NCBI RefSeq assembly: GCF_002222055.1
Contig: NZ_MUGS01000052.1
Location: 1 to 52,408, forward strand
Length of the DNA stretch: 52,408 nucleotides
DNA from: Flavobacterium araucananum
GTDB taxonomy: Bacteria > Bacteroidota > Bacteroidia > Flavobacteriales > Flavobacteriaceae
Reading direction: 5' to 3'
Shown here: piece after piece, positions 8,489 to 16,644 of the stretch
Position numbering within the stretch: the first letter of the stretch is position 1
How the letters are laid out: every line of letters starts with the position of its first letter
Program-made: the position numbers and the translations under genes
The notes under the pieces: generated by a model
The model's database searches: none
The model's input: only the letters and a program-made list of their open reading frames with translations
What the model was told of the DNA's origin: nothing

Positions 8489-9526
8489 TTATTCTTTTTC
8501 GTTATTGGCTTTGATAAAATCAGTAACCAGATACCCAATTAATTTGCCAATTAAGTTGTTGTTAGGCGAATCTGCCAAATCCGGAGCACCTTCGCAAATA
8601 TGCAAATAGGCCGCATTTCGATGTTGTCCGAAAAAAGAAATAAACTGGCGCAATTCTTCTACAGAAAACCCACTGATCGTCATAGCACTACTGGCAATAT
8701 TAGGAATGGCATCCAGATCAATTTCAATACCAAAAGAGTCTGTTTTTATAAACTCTAAAGCCAAAGCCATTTCCCTGTTAAAATCTTTTTCCTTGCGAAT
8801 ATTAACACTGTCATACGTATTATAGCGAACGCGGTCTTCTAATTTTTTTATAATATCCAGAACACTCTTTGAAGTATAGTTTTCGTGTAAGCCAAAAATG
8901 AAGTATTTTTTTAAGAAACCTTCTTCATAAGCATACGAAAAACCGTTTCCGCTATGACGGCCTTCCAGAATTCTAAAATCGGAATGGGCATCAAAATTAA
9001 TGGCGTTGATTGGTTTTCCATTGGCCAAAGCCGAGCCTTTTATATTTCCGTAAGCATTATTATGTCCTCCCCCAATAATTATAGGAGTTTTCCCTGCTTT
9101 TATAATGTTAAAAATAATATGCGAAACTTCTTTATCAATTTTTTCAACAAGCTGGCTCAATTTTGAGCGGTCGTCGATATCATTAAAATCAAGATTTTCG
9201 ACATCGCGCATTTCTTGTGCAACATTAATTTGCCCCAGAACAATAATCTGGCTTCCTTTAGAAAAACGATTGTGTTGTATGTTGGCAATGCTCTTTATAG
9301 CACTTTCCCAGGCAGATGCCGCACCAGGCCTGCCGTAATTGGCACGCACGCCAATATCTTCCGGAATTCCCAGGAGCACATATTTAGCTTCACTTTCTTT
9401 TAGAAAATTAATTTTATCAACTCCTTTCGGAATAATAATCATTTTTTCTCCAAACTTTATTTCACCACTTCGATGATTTGTGACTTTTGCTAAATCATTA
9501 ACGGTAAAAGGAATTAATTTCTCCAT
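8489..9526 (-). CDS. hutG: Formimidoylglutamase, arginase family
   Basis: A 345-residue ureohydrolase-fold enzyme. The Mn-binding blocks are visible: GGGHNNAYGN (about residue 153), NFDAHSDFR (about 175) and the IDLDAIP segment (about 272) replacing the SxDxDxxDP of classical arginases. This fits the formimidoylglutamase branch, which hydrolyses N-formimidoyl-glutamate to glutamate and formamide in the last step of histidine breakdown. The same pathway's imidazolonepropionase gene lies 1.9 kb away on the same strand, which supports the assignment. Agmatinase-like activity is the alternative. Confidence 0.8.
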   Translation of the reverse strand: MEKLIPFTVNDLAKVTNHRSGEIKFGEKMIIIPKGVDKINFLKESEAKYVLLGIPEDIGVRANYGRPGAASAWESAIKSIANIQHNRFSKGSQIIVLGQINVAQEMRDVENLDFNDIDDRSKLSQLVEKIDKEVSHIIFNIIKAGKTPIIIGGGHNNAYGNIKGSALANGKPINAINFDAHSDFRILEGRHSGNGFSYAYEEGFLKKYFIFGLHENYTSKSVLDIIKKLEDRVRYNTYDSVNIRKEKDFNREMALALEFIKTDSFGIEIDLDAIPNIASSAMTISGFSVEELRQFISFFGQHRNAAYLHICEGAPDLADSPNNNLIGKLIGYLVTDFIKANNEKE

Positions 9527-9543
9527 GAAAAAATTTTATTTTC

Positions 9544-9601
9544 CAAAAATAATATAATTGTAGTAACTTACGTTATTACCTTATATTAATTCTTAAATTT
9601 G
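9544..9601. promoter_or_regulatory. Divergent promoter boxes between hutG and the coiled-coil gene
   Basis: The minus strand carries TATTTTTG (9544-9551) 18 bases before the hutG ATG. The plus strand carries TAAATTTG (9594-9601) 23 bases before the ATG at 9624. Both match TAnnTTTG. The -33 boxes are weak. Confidence 0.4.
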
Positions 9602-9623
9602 TTTTAAAGAAAATTTTTTAAAT

Positions 9624-10502
9624 ATGGAAAACCCAAAGAACAACAACTCAAGTCTAAAAGCGGTAATCGCAGTTTTAGCAGTCCTACTTATTGGTAGCTT
9701 AGTGTATATTTTTAAATTATCATCTGATACAGATGTAGTTAAGAGCGAACTTACAACCACCATGACAGAGAAAGAATCTGTTATGAAAGATTTGCAAGAG
9801 TTAAAAGCAACTTATGACGCTGCAATTGCTGAAAACACCTCAATGTCTGATGAACTTATTCAGGAAAGAGATAAAGTAGTTGCTCTAATGGATGATTTGA
9901 ATAAATCAAAAGGAGATGTGTCTAAATTTAGATCTCAGGTTCAGGCAATGCAAGGCAAAATGAAAACTCTTGTAGCTGAAAACGACGAATTGAAAAAACA
10001 AAATGGTGTTTTGACAGTTCAGAGAGATAGTACTATTGTAGTTTTAGGAGAGTCTAAAAAATATAATGAAGTATTAGTTGGTCAAAACGAAGAATTGGCT
10101 AAAACTGTCGAAAAAGGAGCTAAATTATCAATTTTAAACACAAAAACTTCTGCTTATAAATTAAGAAGTTCTGGAAAACAAATTGAAACAGATAAAGCAA
10201 GCCGTGCTGACGTTTTGAAAATTAGTTTTACTATCGCTGAAAACCAAATCGCTAAGTCTGGAGACAAAACGTATTATGTACAGGTTATCGATGCTAAAAA
10301 CAATGTTTTAGGAGAAAAGAAAACAGAAAATTTTGGTGATAATTCTTTAACATACAGTTTTAAAACTACTGTTAAGTATGAAAACAAAACAGTAAATGTT
10401 ACAGAAGATTTAGCAGGTAAAGATTTTGAAAAAGGAACTTACTTTATCAATGTATTTGATAATGATGAATTAGTTTCTAAAACTAGTTTTAGTTTAAGAT
10501 AA
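9624..10502 (+). CDS. Membrane-anchored coiled-coil protein of unknown function
   Basis: A 292-residue protein I do not recognise by function. A short Asn/Lys-rich N-terminus leads into one membrane helix (about residues 13-31, AVIAVLAVLLIGSLVYIFKL). A long acidic/basic heptad region follows (about 35-165; two segments centred on ELKATYDAAIAE and MKTLVAENDELKKQ). The C-terminus is a beta-rich domain (about 185-292) with alternating strands such as TYYVQVIDAKNNVLGEKK. With the helix as a signal anchor the coil and C-domain would lie in the periplasm, suggesting an envelope-spanning or scaffolding role. It is monocistronic, with a promoter upstream and a terminator 38 bases downstream. Confidence 0.75.
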   Translation: MENPKNNNSSLKAVIAVLAVLLIGSLVYIFKLSSDTDVVKSELTTTMTEKESVMKDLQELKATYDAAIAENTSMSDELIQERDKVVALMDDLNKSKGDVSKFRSQVQAMQGKMKTLVAENDELKKQNGVLTVQRDSTIVVLGESKKYNEVLVGQNEELAKTVEKGAKLSILNTKTSAYKLRSSGKQIETDKASRADVLKISFTIAENQIAKSGDKTYYVQVIDAKNNVLGEKKTENFGDNSLTYSFKTTVKYENKTVNVTEDLAGKDFEKGTYFINVFDNDELVSKTSFSLR

Positions 10503-10539
10503 TTCGCGTCGCTTAGGTAATAATACCACTAAAATATTA

Positions 10540-10572
10540 AAGGTCTGTGAAGTTTTTCACAGACCTTTTTTT
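10540..10572 (+). terminator. Intrinsic terminator
   Basis: An 11-bp perfect stem (AAGGTCTGTGA / TCACAGACCTT) with a 6-base loop followed by a T-run, ending the 9624-10502 transcript. Confidence 0.85.
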
Positions 10573-10589
10573 ATGGAATAAAGCGTTGT

Positions 10590-10697
10590 TTATTTTCGCT
10601 TTTTAGTTTGTTTTTCTTCTAGCTTTTTTAGAATTTTTTCTTGTTTTTTTGCTTTTATATCAGTTTTAGCTGCTTTTAAAGTGTTTACTTTAGCCAT
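10590..10697 (-). CDS. 35-residue lysine-rich small protein
   Basis: A complete ATG-to-TAA frame of 35 codons. The product begins MAKVNTLKAAK and ends KQTKKRK, with 13 Lys and 1 Arg in 35 residues, and is very likely one helix. It lies just right of the terminator of the preceding gene, on the opposite strand. Such a tiny highly basic protein could bind nucleic acid or the ribosome, but this is inference from composition. The clean frame, ATG start and absence of another explanation for the stretch favour a real gene. Conservation was not testable. Confidence 0.5.
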   Translation of the reverse strand: MAKVNTLKAAKTDIKAKKQEKILKKLEEKQTKKRK

Positions 10698-10758
10698 GAT
10701 CTTAATAGTTTTAATTATAAAAATTGAATAAATCCGGATCCTGTATTTTATCTTTCAG

Positions 10759-10982
10759 TAAACCCGTTGGGTGTAATTACTTCGTCTGTTCGCTTCGCTT
10801 GGGTCAAAAAATATATATTTAACACATAGAAACATAGATTTTTTTAGCTAAAAGGAATGCCAAAAGAAATACATTTCTTTCACATCGCTAGGCTATGTGC
10901 ATTTTAAACAAGTGAAACGCCTTTTTTAAAGATCCAAAAGCTATGTTTCTATGTGTTAAAATTAATTACACCCAACGGGTTT
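10759..10982. repeat. MITE-like nested inverted-repeat element, copy 1
   Basis: Two nested pairs of inverted arms. The outer arms are 10759-10779 and 10963-10982 (left arm TAAACCCGTTGGGTGTAATT, complementary over 20 bases). The inner arms are 10820-10837 and 10941-10958 (left TAACACATAGAAACATAG, complementary over all 18 bases). The interior contains AAAAGAAATACATTTCT and AAGTGAAACGCCTTTTTT, both found again, inverted, in copy 2 at 12684-12818. No open frame is present, so this is a non-autonomous repeat. Confidence 0.85.
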
Positions 10983-11365
10983 TTAGTAAATAAAACTTTA
11001 TAAGCGAGTAGCATTCTCCGTAATTTTTTCGGAGATGAATGGGTAAAGAATAAAGTTATACAGGATTTAATAAGCACACTCGCAGGTGCTTAATAATTCG
11101 GGAAGATTTTTAATTTTAAGATAAAAGAACCCTTAATTATACTATTCATTTTAGTATAGAGATTTGCATTGGTTGTAAAAACATTTTGTTTCAAACCAAA
11201 GTTGTATAAGCCTAAAGATGTATAGAATAAATACATAAGAAAAAAGCTATAATTAAGAATCGTAAATATAGCCCCTAATTTTGTAATTGACAAATAAAAA
11301 GAATGACTTTGTCAGTATTTTAAGTAATTCTTTTTGAGGATTGTAGCTTGCAAAAAAGACTATAA
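10983..11365. other. AT-rich intergenic stretch without a supported gene
   Basis: This stretch holds a small hairpin (CTCCG / CGGAG around 11017-11034) and the phrase TTATACAGGAT (11056-11066), whose last nine bases are complementary to ATCCTGTAT upstream of copy 1, extending the symmetry outward. A 67-codon TTG-initiated minus-strand frame here looks like noise. I see nothing else. Confidence 0.5.
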
Positions 11366-11394
11366 AAAAAGAGGAGCTTAACTCCTCTTTTTTT
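11366..11394 (-). terminator. Intrinsic terminator of hutI
   Basis: A stem of AAAAAGAGGAG with CTCCTCTTTTT around CTTAA, overlapping the hutI stop codon by two bases. On the minus strand it ends in a T-run. Confidence 0.75.
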
Positions 11395-12631
11395 ATGCTA
11401 AAATTTCGCCTTCTACAAAAACACTTTCTATAAGGTTACTGCCAAATGCGTATGGAATTTGGTAATAAGAAGAGATTGGTTTGGTAAGAATCAGGTTGGC
11501 TTTTTTGCCTTTGGTGATACTTCCGTGGGTTTCTGAAATTCCCATTGCATAAGCACCATTTATTGTTGCTGCATTTATAGCTTCTTCAGGAGTCATTTTC
11601 ATTTTGATACAAGCTGTTGCAACCACAAAATTCATATTTCCGGATGGAGTAGAACCAGGATTAAAATCTGTCGCTAAGGCAAGCGGAAGTCCTGCTTGTA
11701 TCATTTCTCTTGCCGGTGTATACGGAATACTTAAAAAATAAGAACAAGATGGTAATGCTACAGGCATCGTTTGGGTATTTTTTAAAGCTTCGATATCTTC
11801 TGGTGTCATAATCTCAAGATGATCTACAGAAAGGGCTTTAAATTTAACTCCGGCTTGAATTCCTCCAATCGAATTAAACTGATTGACATGTATTTTGGGT
11901 TGTAAACCAAGTTCAATTCCTGCCTGCATGATTTTTTCTGTTTCTTCTACAGAAAAATAACCCGTTTCGCAAAACACATCAATATAATCTGCCAATTTGT
12001 TTTGAGCAATTTCAGGTAGCATTTTGGTAATAATTTCATCAATATAACCTGCTTTGTTGTCTTTATAATGTACCGGAAAAGCATGAGCGCCTAAAAAAGT
12101 AGCTTTTATAGAGATTGGATAATTCTCGCTCAGTTTTTTAATAACACGAAGCATTTTTAATTCCCCTTCGATTGTTAGCCCGTATCCGGATTTTATTTCT
12201 ACAGCTCCCGTTCCTAAATGCATAACCTCTTCTAAGCGAATTTTAGACTGCTCATAGATTTCGTCTTCTGTGGTTTCGTTGAGTTTTTTAGCAGAATTTA
12301 AAATTCCGCCACCACGATTTGCAATTTCTTCGTATGAAAAGCCATTAATTCGATCTACAAATTCCTGTTCGCGATTGCCGGCGTACACAATATGCGTATG
12401 ACTATCGCACCACGAAGGCAAAATAATTCGTCCGGTTGCATCAATAACTTTATCCGCCTGTAGTTCAGGAAGATTTTCCATGGATCCAAAATCAGCAATC
12501 AGATTGTCTTTTAAAACTAAAAAAGCATTTTTTATAGAAGGAAGAACTGCCATCTCTGCTCCGGAAACTTTAGAAACAGAAGTTTCACGAACCTGAAGCA
12601 ATTCTTTTATGTTTTTGATAAGAGTGATCAT
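11393..12631 (-). CDS. hutI: Imidazolonepropionase
   Basis: A 412-residue metal-dependent amidohydrolase that opens 4-imidazolone-5-propionate to N-formimidoyl-glutamate in histidine degradation. Visible signatures are the metal-binding DSHTHIVYAGNREQEF (about residue 78), SGYGLTIEGELKMLRV (about 150), GAHAFP (about 188), KIHVNQF (about 248), SVDHLE (about 271) and ALATDFNPGS (about 319, catalytic Asp). Length is normal. Its product is the substrate of the hutG enzyme encoded 1.9 kb away on the same strand, but an inserted gene and repeats separate the two. hutH and hutU are not in the window. Confidence 0.95.
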   Translation of the reverse strand: MITLIKNIKELLQVRETSVSKVSGAEMAVLPSIKNAFLVLKDNLIADFGSMENLPELQADKVIDATGRIILPSWCDSHTHIVYAGNREQEFVDRINGFSYEEIANRGGGILNSAKKLNETTEDEIYEQSKIRLEEVMHLGTGAVEIKSGYGLTIEGELKMLRVIKKLSENYPISIKATFLGAHAFPVHYKDNKAGYIDEIITKMLPEIAQNKLADYIDVFCETGYFSVEETEKIMQAGIELGLQPKIHVNQFNSIGGIQAGVKFKALSVDHLEIMTPEDIEALKNTQTMPVALPSCSYFLSIPYTPAREMIQAGLPLALATDFNPGSTPSGNMNFVVATACIKMKMTPEEAINAATINGAYAMGISETHGSITKGKKANLILTKPISSYYQIPYAFGSNLIESVFVEGEILA

Positions 12632-12683
12632 TGTATGGGTTTAGTCTGTTGAAGTGCTTTTAATCTATTAAACTTAATTAATC

Positions 12684-12818
12684 TTAACACATAGAAACAT
12701 AGATTTTTAACTCTCAAAAAAGGCGTTTCACTTATAATAATACATATAGCTATGTGTGAGAAATGAGTTTCTTTTGATTTACCTTTTTTCAAAATAAAAA
12801 ATCTATGTTTCTATGTTA
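12684..12818. repeat. MITE-like inverted-repeat element, copy 2 (opposite orientation)
   Basis: Terminal arms TTAACACATAGAAACATAG (12684-12702) and ATCTATGTTTCTATGTTA (12801-12818) match the inner arms of copy 1. The interior is homologous to copy 1 but reversed: AAAAAAGGCGTTTCACTT here is the complement of copy 1's AAGTGAAACGCCTTTTTT. The right arm supplies the stop codon of the glutaminyl cyclase gene (TAA on the minus strand at 12816-12818). Confidence 0.85.
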
Positions 12819-13868
12819 TTCTGAAACGGTTATTTCGAACATTTTGCTCCAGTTTTTACCGGTTACAAAAATTGTTTTTGTTTTAGGATTGTAAGCAATT
12901 CCGTTTAAAACATCGTCTTTGGTTACGTCAGTCATTAATTTACGCAAACCTGACATGTCAAGAATCCCTTCGACAGCACCAGATGTAGGGTTTACAACTG
13001 CAATTGCATCTTTGAACCAAACATTGGTATAAATTTTTCCGTTAATCCATTCCAGCTCATTAATCGCTTTAATTTTTGATGTTCCGGAATAAACATTGAT
13101 ATAATCTACCATTTTTTGAGTTGAAGGATCCATTTTCCAGATTTTCTCCGTTTTATCAGTTTGATAAATGTATTTACCATCATTTGTCATTCCCCAGCCT
13201 TCGATATCTTTATCATAAGCAAAAGTTTTCTCCAGTTTTAAGGTGTTTGCATCATAAATAAAACCAGTTTTGTTTTGCCAGGTTAACTGGTATAATTTTC
13301 CGTTTATAAAAGTGATTCCTTCTCCAAAATACTTTTTGTCAAGATCAATTTGTTTGTAAACTTTACCGGTTTTATAATCGTATTTTCTAAGGTAAGAAGC
13401 GCCTTCTTGTCCGGTACTTTCATATAAAGTATCTTTATAAAACTCTAAACCCTCTGTAAATGATTTTTTATCATGAGCGAAAGTATTTACGATTTTATAT
13501 TTTAAGGGTTTAGCTTCGATATTAGAAACTAATTCGATTCGTTTGGTAGCATCTGAAGAATCAGATCCAAAATGAACCGACGCTTTTAGGTATTGATATC
13601 CCAGTTTTTGATCTTTTAATGCAAATTTAAATTTTTCAGTTCCTTTAGTAGTTCCTACCTTTTTATCATTTATAAAGTAAGTAATGCTATCAATTTCTTT
13701 CGAATTTGGGTTCAAAATTCCAATAGAAACTGCTTCTTGTTGCGTAAAATGTGCCGGAAAAGCAGAATCATCAATGTTAAATAAAGAATTTTCAGCTTTA
13801 TTTTTATCTCCACATCCAATTAATGTGATTCCTAATAAAATGACAGTTAGGAAGTTATATTTTTTCAT
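12816..13868 (-). CDS. Glutaminyl-peptide cyclotransferase, lipoprotein
   Basis: A 350-residue protein with a lipoprotein signal (Cys near residue 19, LIGCG) and an N-terminal beta domain (about 30-125). A five-bladed-propeller glutaminyl cyclase domain follows (about 130-348) with typical phrases FTEGLEFYKDTLYESTG, LTWQNKTGFIYD, GWGMTNDGKYIYQTD and NELEWINGKIYTNVW. The family converts N-terminal Gln to pyroglutamate on exported proteins. Many periplasmic proteins of Bacteroidota carry N-terminal pyroglutamate after signal cleavage. The stop codon lies inside repeat copy 2, so the repeat may have replaced the original 3' end. Confidence 0.85.
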   Translation of the reverse strand: MKKYNFLTVILLGITLIGCGDKNKAENSLFNIDDSAFPAHFTQQEAVSIGILNPNSKEIDSITYFINDKKVGTTKGTEKFKFALKDQKLGYQYLKASVHFGSDSSDATKRIELVSNIEAKPLKYKIVNTFAHDKKSFTEGLEFYKDTLYESTGQEGASYLRKYDYKTGKVYKQIDLDKKYFGEGITFINGKLYQLTWQNKTGFIYDANTLKLEKTFAYDKDIEGWGMTNDGKYIYQTDKTEKIWKMDPSTQKMVDYINVYSGTSKIKAINELEWINGKIYTNVWFKDAIAVVNPTSGAVEGILDMSGLRKLMTDVTKDDVLNGIAYNPKTKTIFVTGKNWSKMFEITVSE

Positions 13869-13922
13869 AGTTTAAAATTTGAATAAGCCAATATACGACG
13901 ATATTTTTATAGCAACAAAGCT

Positions 13923-13953
13923 CTTGCAAAAATATAAAAAGATTGTATATTTG
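13923..13953 (+). promoter_or_regulatory. Promoter of the SRP RNA gene
   Basis: TATATTTG (13946-13953) matches TAnnTTTG exactly. CTTG at 13923-13926 fits the -33 box with a 19-bp spacer. The RNA begins a few bases downstream. Confidence 0.65.
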
Positions 13954-13956
13954 CAT

Positions 13957-14051
13957 CGGCAAGTCCTACACGACCAGCTCCTGCAGACTCCCCCAGGATG
14001 GGAACATAGCAAGGGTACGTGGTTGAGCGGTGCGATGTAGGTCGCTTGCCA
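13957..14051 (+). ncRNA. ffs: Small bacterial signal recognition particle RNA
   Basis: The conserved apical loop segment of SRP RNA is recognisable (CCCCCAGGATGGGAACATAG, then CAAGGGTACGTGG). The ends pair: GGCAAG (13958-13963) with CTTGCC (14045-14050), and CCTACA with TGTAGG further in. About 95 nt fits the small 4.5S-type RNA that binds Ffh for co-translational targeting of membrane proteins. A T-rich run directly after 14050 can serve as terminator. End positions are estimates within a few bases. Confidence 0.88.
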
Positions 14052-14141
14052 TTTTTTTTATTTTTTAGAATTTATACAAAATCAGTCTTCCTTATGGAGG
14101 ATTTTTTTATTTTTGGACCTTTCGTAAAGTGAGAAGTTATA

Positions 14142-14228
14142 GGTTAGAGGTAAAATGTTTTTAACTATCGCATTAGATTCTATTTATAATATACATCACA
14201 TTTAACTTATAACATTTAACATCTAACC
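14142..14228. repeat. Imperfect inverted repeat upstream of the SDR gene
   Basis: GGTTAGAGGTAAAATGTT (14142-14159) and AACATTTAACATCTAACC (14211-14228) pair with three mismatches in 18. It resembles the low-complexity palindromic linkers at 42-46 kb. Confidence 0.5.
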
Positions 14229-14233
14229 AGCAA

Positions 14234-15037
14234 ATGAGCAAAGTCGTTTTAATTACAGGAGGATCCTCAGGGATTGGAAAATCTATTGGAGAATTTTTAC
14301 AAAAAAAAGGTTTTGTAGTATACGGAACGAGCAGAAATCCTGAAAAAGTGCTTAATTCGGTTTTTCCACTAGTTGCTTTAGATGTTCGCAATGCGGAATC
14401 AATTAAGGCTGCGGTGGCAAAAATTATTGCAACTTCAGGCCAATTAGATGTCGTAATTAATAATGCCGGTGTTGGGATAACAGGACCATTAGAAGAAATT
14501 CCGACGGAGGAAATCAAGAATAATTTCGAAACCAATTTTTTTGGACCTATTGAAGTTATGAAAGCGGTTTTGCCACAAATGCGCGAACAAAAATCAGGAT
14601 TGATCATTAATATTACTTCAATTGCTGCTTATATGGGTTTGCCGTATCGTAGTGTTTATTCGGCATCAAAAGGAGCTTTAGAATTGATTACAGAGGCTTT
14701 GCGTATGGAAGTAAAATCGTTTGGAATCGAAATTACCAGCGTAGCACCAGGAGATTTTGCAACAAATATTGCTTCAGGTCGTTATCATGCGCCTGTTATA
14801 CAAGGCTCTGCCTACGAAAAAGTTTACGGAGATACACTTGCAACTATGAATGAACATGTTGATGCAGGAAGTAATCCTAATGAAATGGCAGAAGCGGTTT
14901 ATAAAATTATGCAGCAAAAAAAGCCAAACGTACATTATAAAGTTGGTGTTTTTATGCAAAAGTTTTCGATTGTTTTAAAACGTGCTCTTCCGGATAAAGT
15001 CTACGAGAAGATGTTAATGAACCATTATAAATTATAA
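14234..15037 (+). CDS. Short-chain dehydrogenase/reductase (SDR family)
   Basis: A 267-residue classical SDR. The NAD(P)-binding TGGSSGIG is at residues 8-15, NNAGVG at about 76, the catalytic Ser in ITSIAAY near 129 and YSASKGALE (catalytic Tyr and Lys) near 142-146. An Arg/Asn pair after the second strand (SRNPEKV) suggests NADP preference. The C-terminal part (VGVFMQKFSIVLKRALPD) is like the lipid- or retinol-type SDRs, but the substrate is not predictable. It is cytosolic and appears monocistronic. Confidence 0.88.
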   Translation: MSKVVLITGGSSGIGKSIGEFLQKKGFVVYGTSRNPEKVLNSVFPLVALDVRNAESIKAAVAKIIATSGQLDVVINNAGVGITGPLEEIPTEEIKNNFETNFFGPIEVMKAVLPQMREQKSGLIINITSIAAYMGLPYRSVYSASKGALELITEALRMEVKSFGIEITSVAPGDFATNIASGRYHAPVIQGSAYEKVYGDTLATMNEHVDAGSNPNEMAEAVYKIMQQKKPNVHYKVGVFMQKFSIVLKRALPDKVYEKMLMNHYKL

Positions 15038-15063
15038 AAATTGAAGAGGGGCAAAGTTTGAAA

Positions 15064-16371
15064 TTATTCTACAGGAATAAAGATTTCAAATTTTGCTCCT
15101 TCGTTTAATATTCCTTTTGCTTTGATAAAACCTTTGTGGTTTTCTACAATTCGCTTGACTATCGTAAGTCCAATTCCGGTGCTTTTTGATGGTTTTGTGT
15201 GCAAAGCCTGAAAAAGTCCGAAGATTTTTTCACTATACAATTGATCAAATCCTACACCATTATCGGCAATGGTTATCTTGTAGTATTTGGTAAGTGGAGA
15301 AAGCTTGTCGAATTCTCCATTCGTGATTTTTGCAGATACTGTTATGATTAAATCGCGGTCAGGACTTGCAAATTTCAATGAATTGCTGATAAGATTATAC
15401 AGTAATTGTCTGAACTGAAATTCGATCACCGATAGTTTTCCTAATTCCTGTATATCAAAAACTACATTTTTGTTTTCAAACTCGTCTGTAAGATCATTAA
15501 TAACGTCCTGGGCTATATCAGTTATGTTTTTTACTTCAAATTTTCTATCGTCAAATTTGGTTTTAGAATAGAGTAGTAGATCATTAATTAAAGTTTGCAT
15601 CCTTAAAGCCGAAGTACGGATTTTTTGAAATGCTGCTTTGCCTTTTTCGGATAAATTATTGACTTCCTCACGCTCAATTGTATCTGTAAAAAGCTGAATT
15701 TTACGCAAAGGTTCCTGTAGATCGTGACTCGAAATGTAATTAAAAGCTTCCAGTTCGCTGTTCATTCTTTCAAGGGAAATATTTTTCTGAATTAGTTTTT
15801 TCTCGATGTCTGAATTTAATTTTTCGATTTCCTTTTTTTCATCTACCGTTTTTTCTAACAATTGACTTTTTTCTTCGAGGACTATTTTATGTTCCGTTTC
15901 CTGCTCAATTGCGTTGAGATGAAAAGAAATAAGATCAGCAAATAAATGGAACATTTCGCTGACTTTGAATTCTTTCAGGCTGTTTGGTTTTGGATCAATA
16001 GCACATAAGGTTCCAAAAAAAGTTCCGTCCTTCCGTATAATCGGTACAGAGATATAACTCTGGAGTTTATACATTGCCGGAGTATGATGGTTATGGTATT
16101 GGGGATCCTCGCTTACATTATCTATAATTACTGCTTTGGGATCTCGTCTTATTTCATCGCAAATGGTAGTTTTTACCTGTAATTCATCTCCTGGTTTTAG
16201 GCCAAAATGAACATTGTCCTGAACACTGCACGTGATCCATCTGTCATCCGTAACTCTCGCAACTGCAGCAAAACCCATTCCGGTTGTCTGACAAATTACG
16301 TTGAGTAAAGTTGGGATAATTGAAATTTTTTCAATGTTAAGTATGTCTTGTTTAAAATGATCTTCTAGCAC
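15064..16371 (-). CDS. GAF-domain sensor histidine kinase, soluble
   Basis: A 435-residue kinase without signal peptide or membrane helix. The N-terminal GAF domain (about 20-165; SYISVPIIRKDGTFFGTLCAIDP) is followed by a charged coiled coil (about 165-205) and HisKA with phospho-His in YISSHDLQEPLRKI (near 215). A HATPase_c domain follows with NLISNSLKFA, DNGVGFD and STGIGLTIVKRIVENH. This architecture is like the phytochrome-type light or redox kinases, but no Cys for a bilin is evident at the usual place. No regulator is adjacent, so it is an orphan whose partner is unknown. Confidence 0.9.
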   Translation of the reverse strand: MLEDHFKQDILNIEKISIIPTLLNVICQTTGMGFAAVARVTDDRWITCSVQDNVHFGLKPGDELQVKTTICDEIRRDPKAVIIDNVSEDPQYHNHHTPAMYKLQSYISVPIIRKDGTFFGTLCAIDPKPNSLKEFKVSEMFHLFADLISFHLNAIEQETEHKIVLEEKSQLLEKTVDEKKEIEKLNSDIEKKLIQKNISLERMNSELEAFNYISSHDLQEPLRKIQLFTDTIEREEVNNLSEKGKAAFQKIRTSALRMQTLINDLLLYSKTKFDDRKFEVKNITDIAQDVINDLTDEFENKNVVFDIQELGKLSVIEFQFRQLLYNLISNSLKFASPDRDLIITVSAKITNGEFDKLSPLTKYYKITIADNGVGFDQLYSEKIFGLFQALHTKPSKSTGIGLTIVKRIVENHKGFIKAKGILNEGAKFEIFIPVE

Positions 16372-16505
16372 TTTTTATGGGAGTATTTTAATTTTTTAAA
16401 AATACGAAAATAAAACCAGCTTTTGGTCTGTCGTTTTTATAGAGATTGATTCTAACTATTTAGAATTATTTTTTTAGTTTTTTATCTTATGGAAATTATA
16501 AATTG

Positions 16506-16513
16506 TAATTTTG
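16506..16513 (+). promoter_or_regulatory. Promoter of the structured leader and fsa
   Basis: TAATTTTG matches TAnnTTTG. TTTAG at 16482-16486 could be a weak -33 box with a 19-bp spacer. The predicted start, near 16520, coincides with the first base of the structured element at 16521. Confidence 0.5.
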
Positions 16514-16520
16514 CAGCGAA

Positions 16521-16616
16521 TTTGCGTTAGGGATAGAAACGATATCCTTTTATTTTTTTCTTTAAAAATATAAAAGATATACGGATAGCCCGTTCGCCGC
16601 GGCGAACACGCCCAAA
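16521..16616 (+). ncRNA. Structured RNA element, Flavo-1-like, in the fsa leader
   Basis: A foldable element. An outer helix joins GCGT (16524-16527) to ACGC (16608-16611). A long arm joins ATATC (16542-16546) and TTTTAT (16548-16553) to ATAAAA and GATAT (16570-16580), framed by the unpaired consensus GATAGAA and ATAGC. A third arm is the perfect palindrome GTTCGCCGCGGCGAAC (16592-16607). A second copy with the same GATAGAA...ATAGC frame and compensating stem changes is at 36193-36280 on the minus strand. From memory this resembles the Rfam Flavo-1 motif; the name needs checking. It ends about 28 bases before the fsa start, so it could be a cis leader or a separate small RNA. Confidence 0.6.
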
Positions 16617-16644
16617 ACAGGAACACAATTAAATAGATATAATT

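Noticed and set aside
11090..11293. 67-codon minus-strand frame
   Set aside because: It opens at TTG, lies in AT-rich intergenic sequence beside a repeat, and shows no recognisable domain or promoter.
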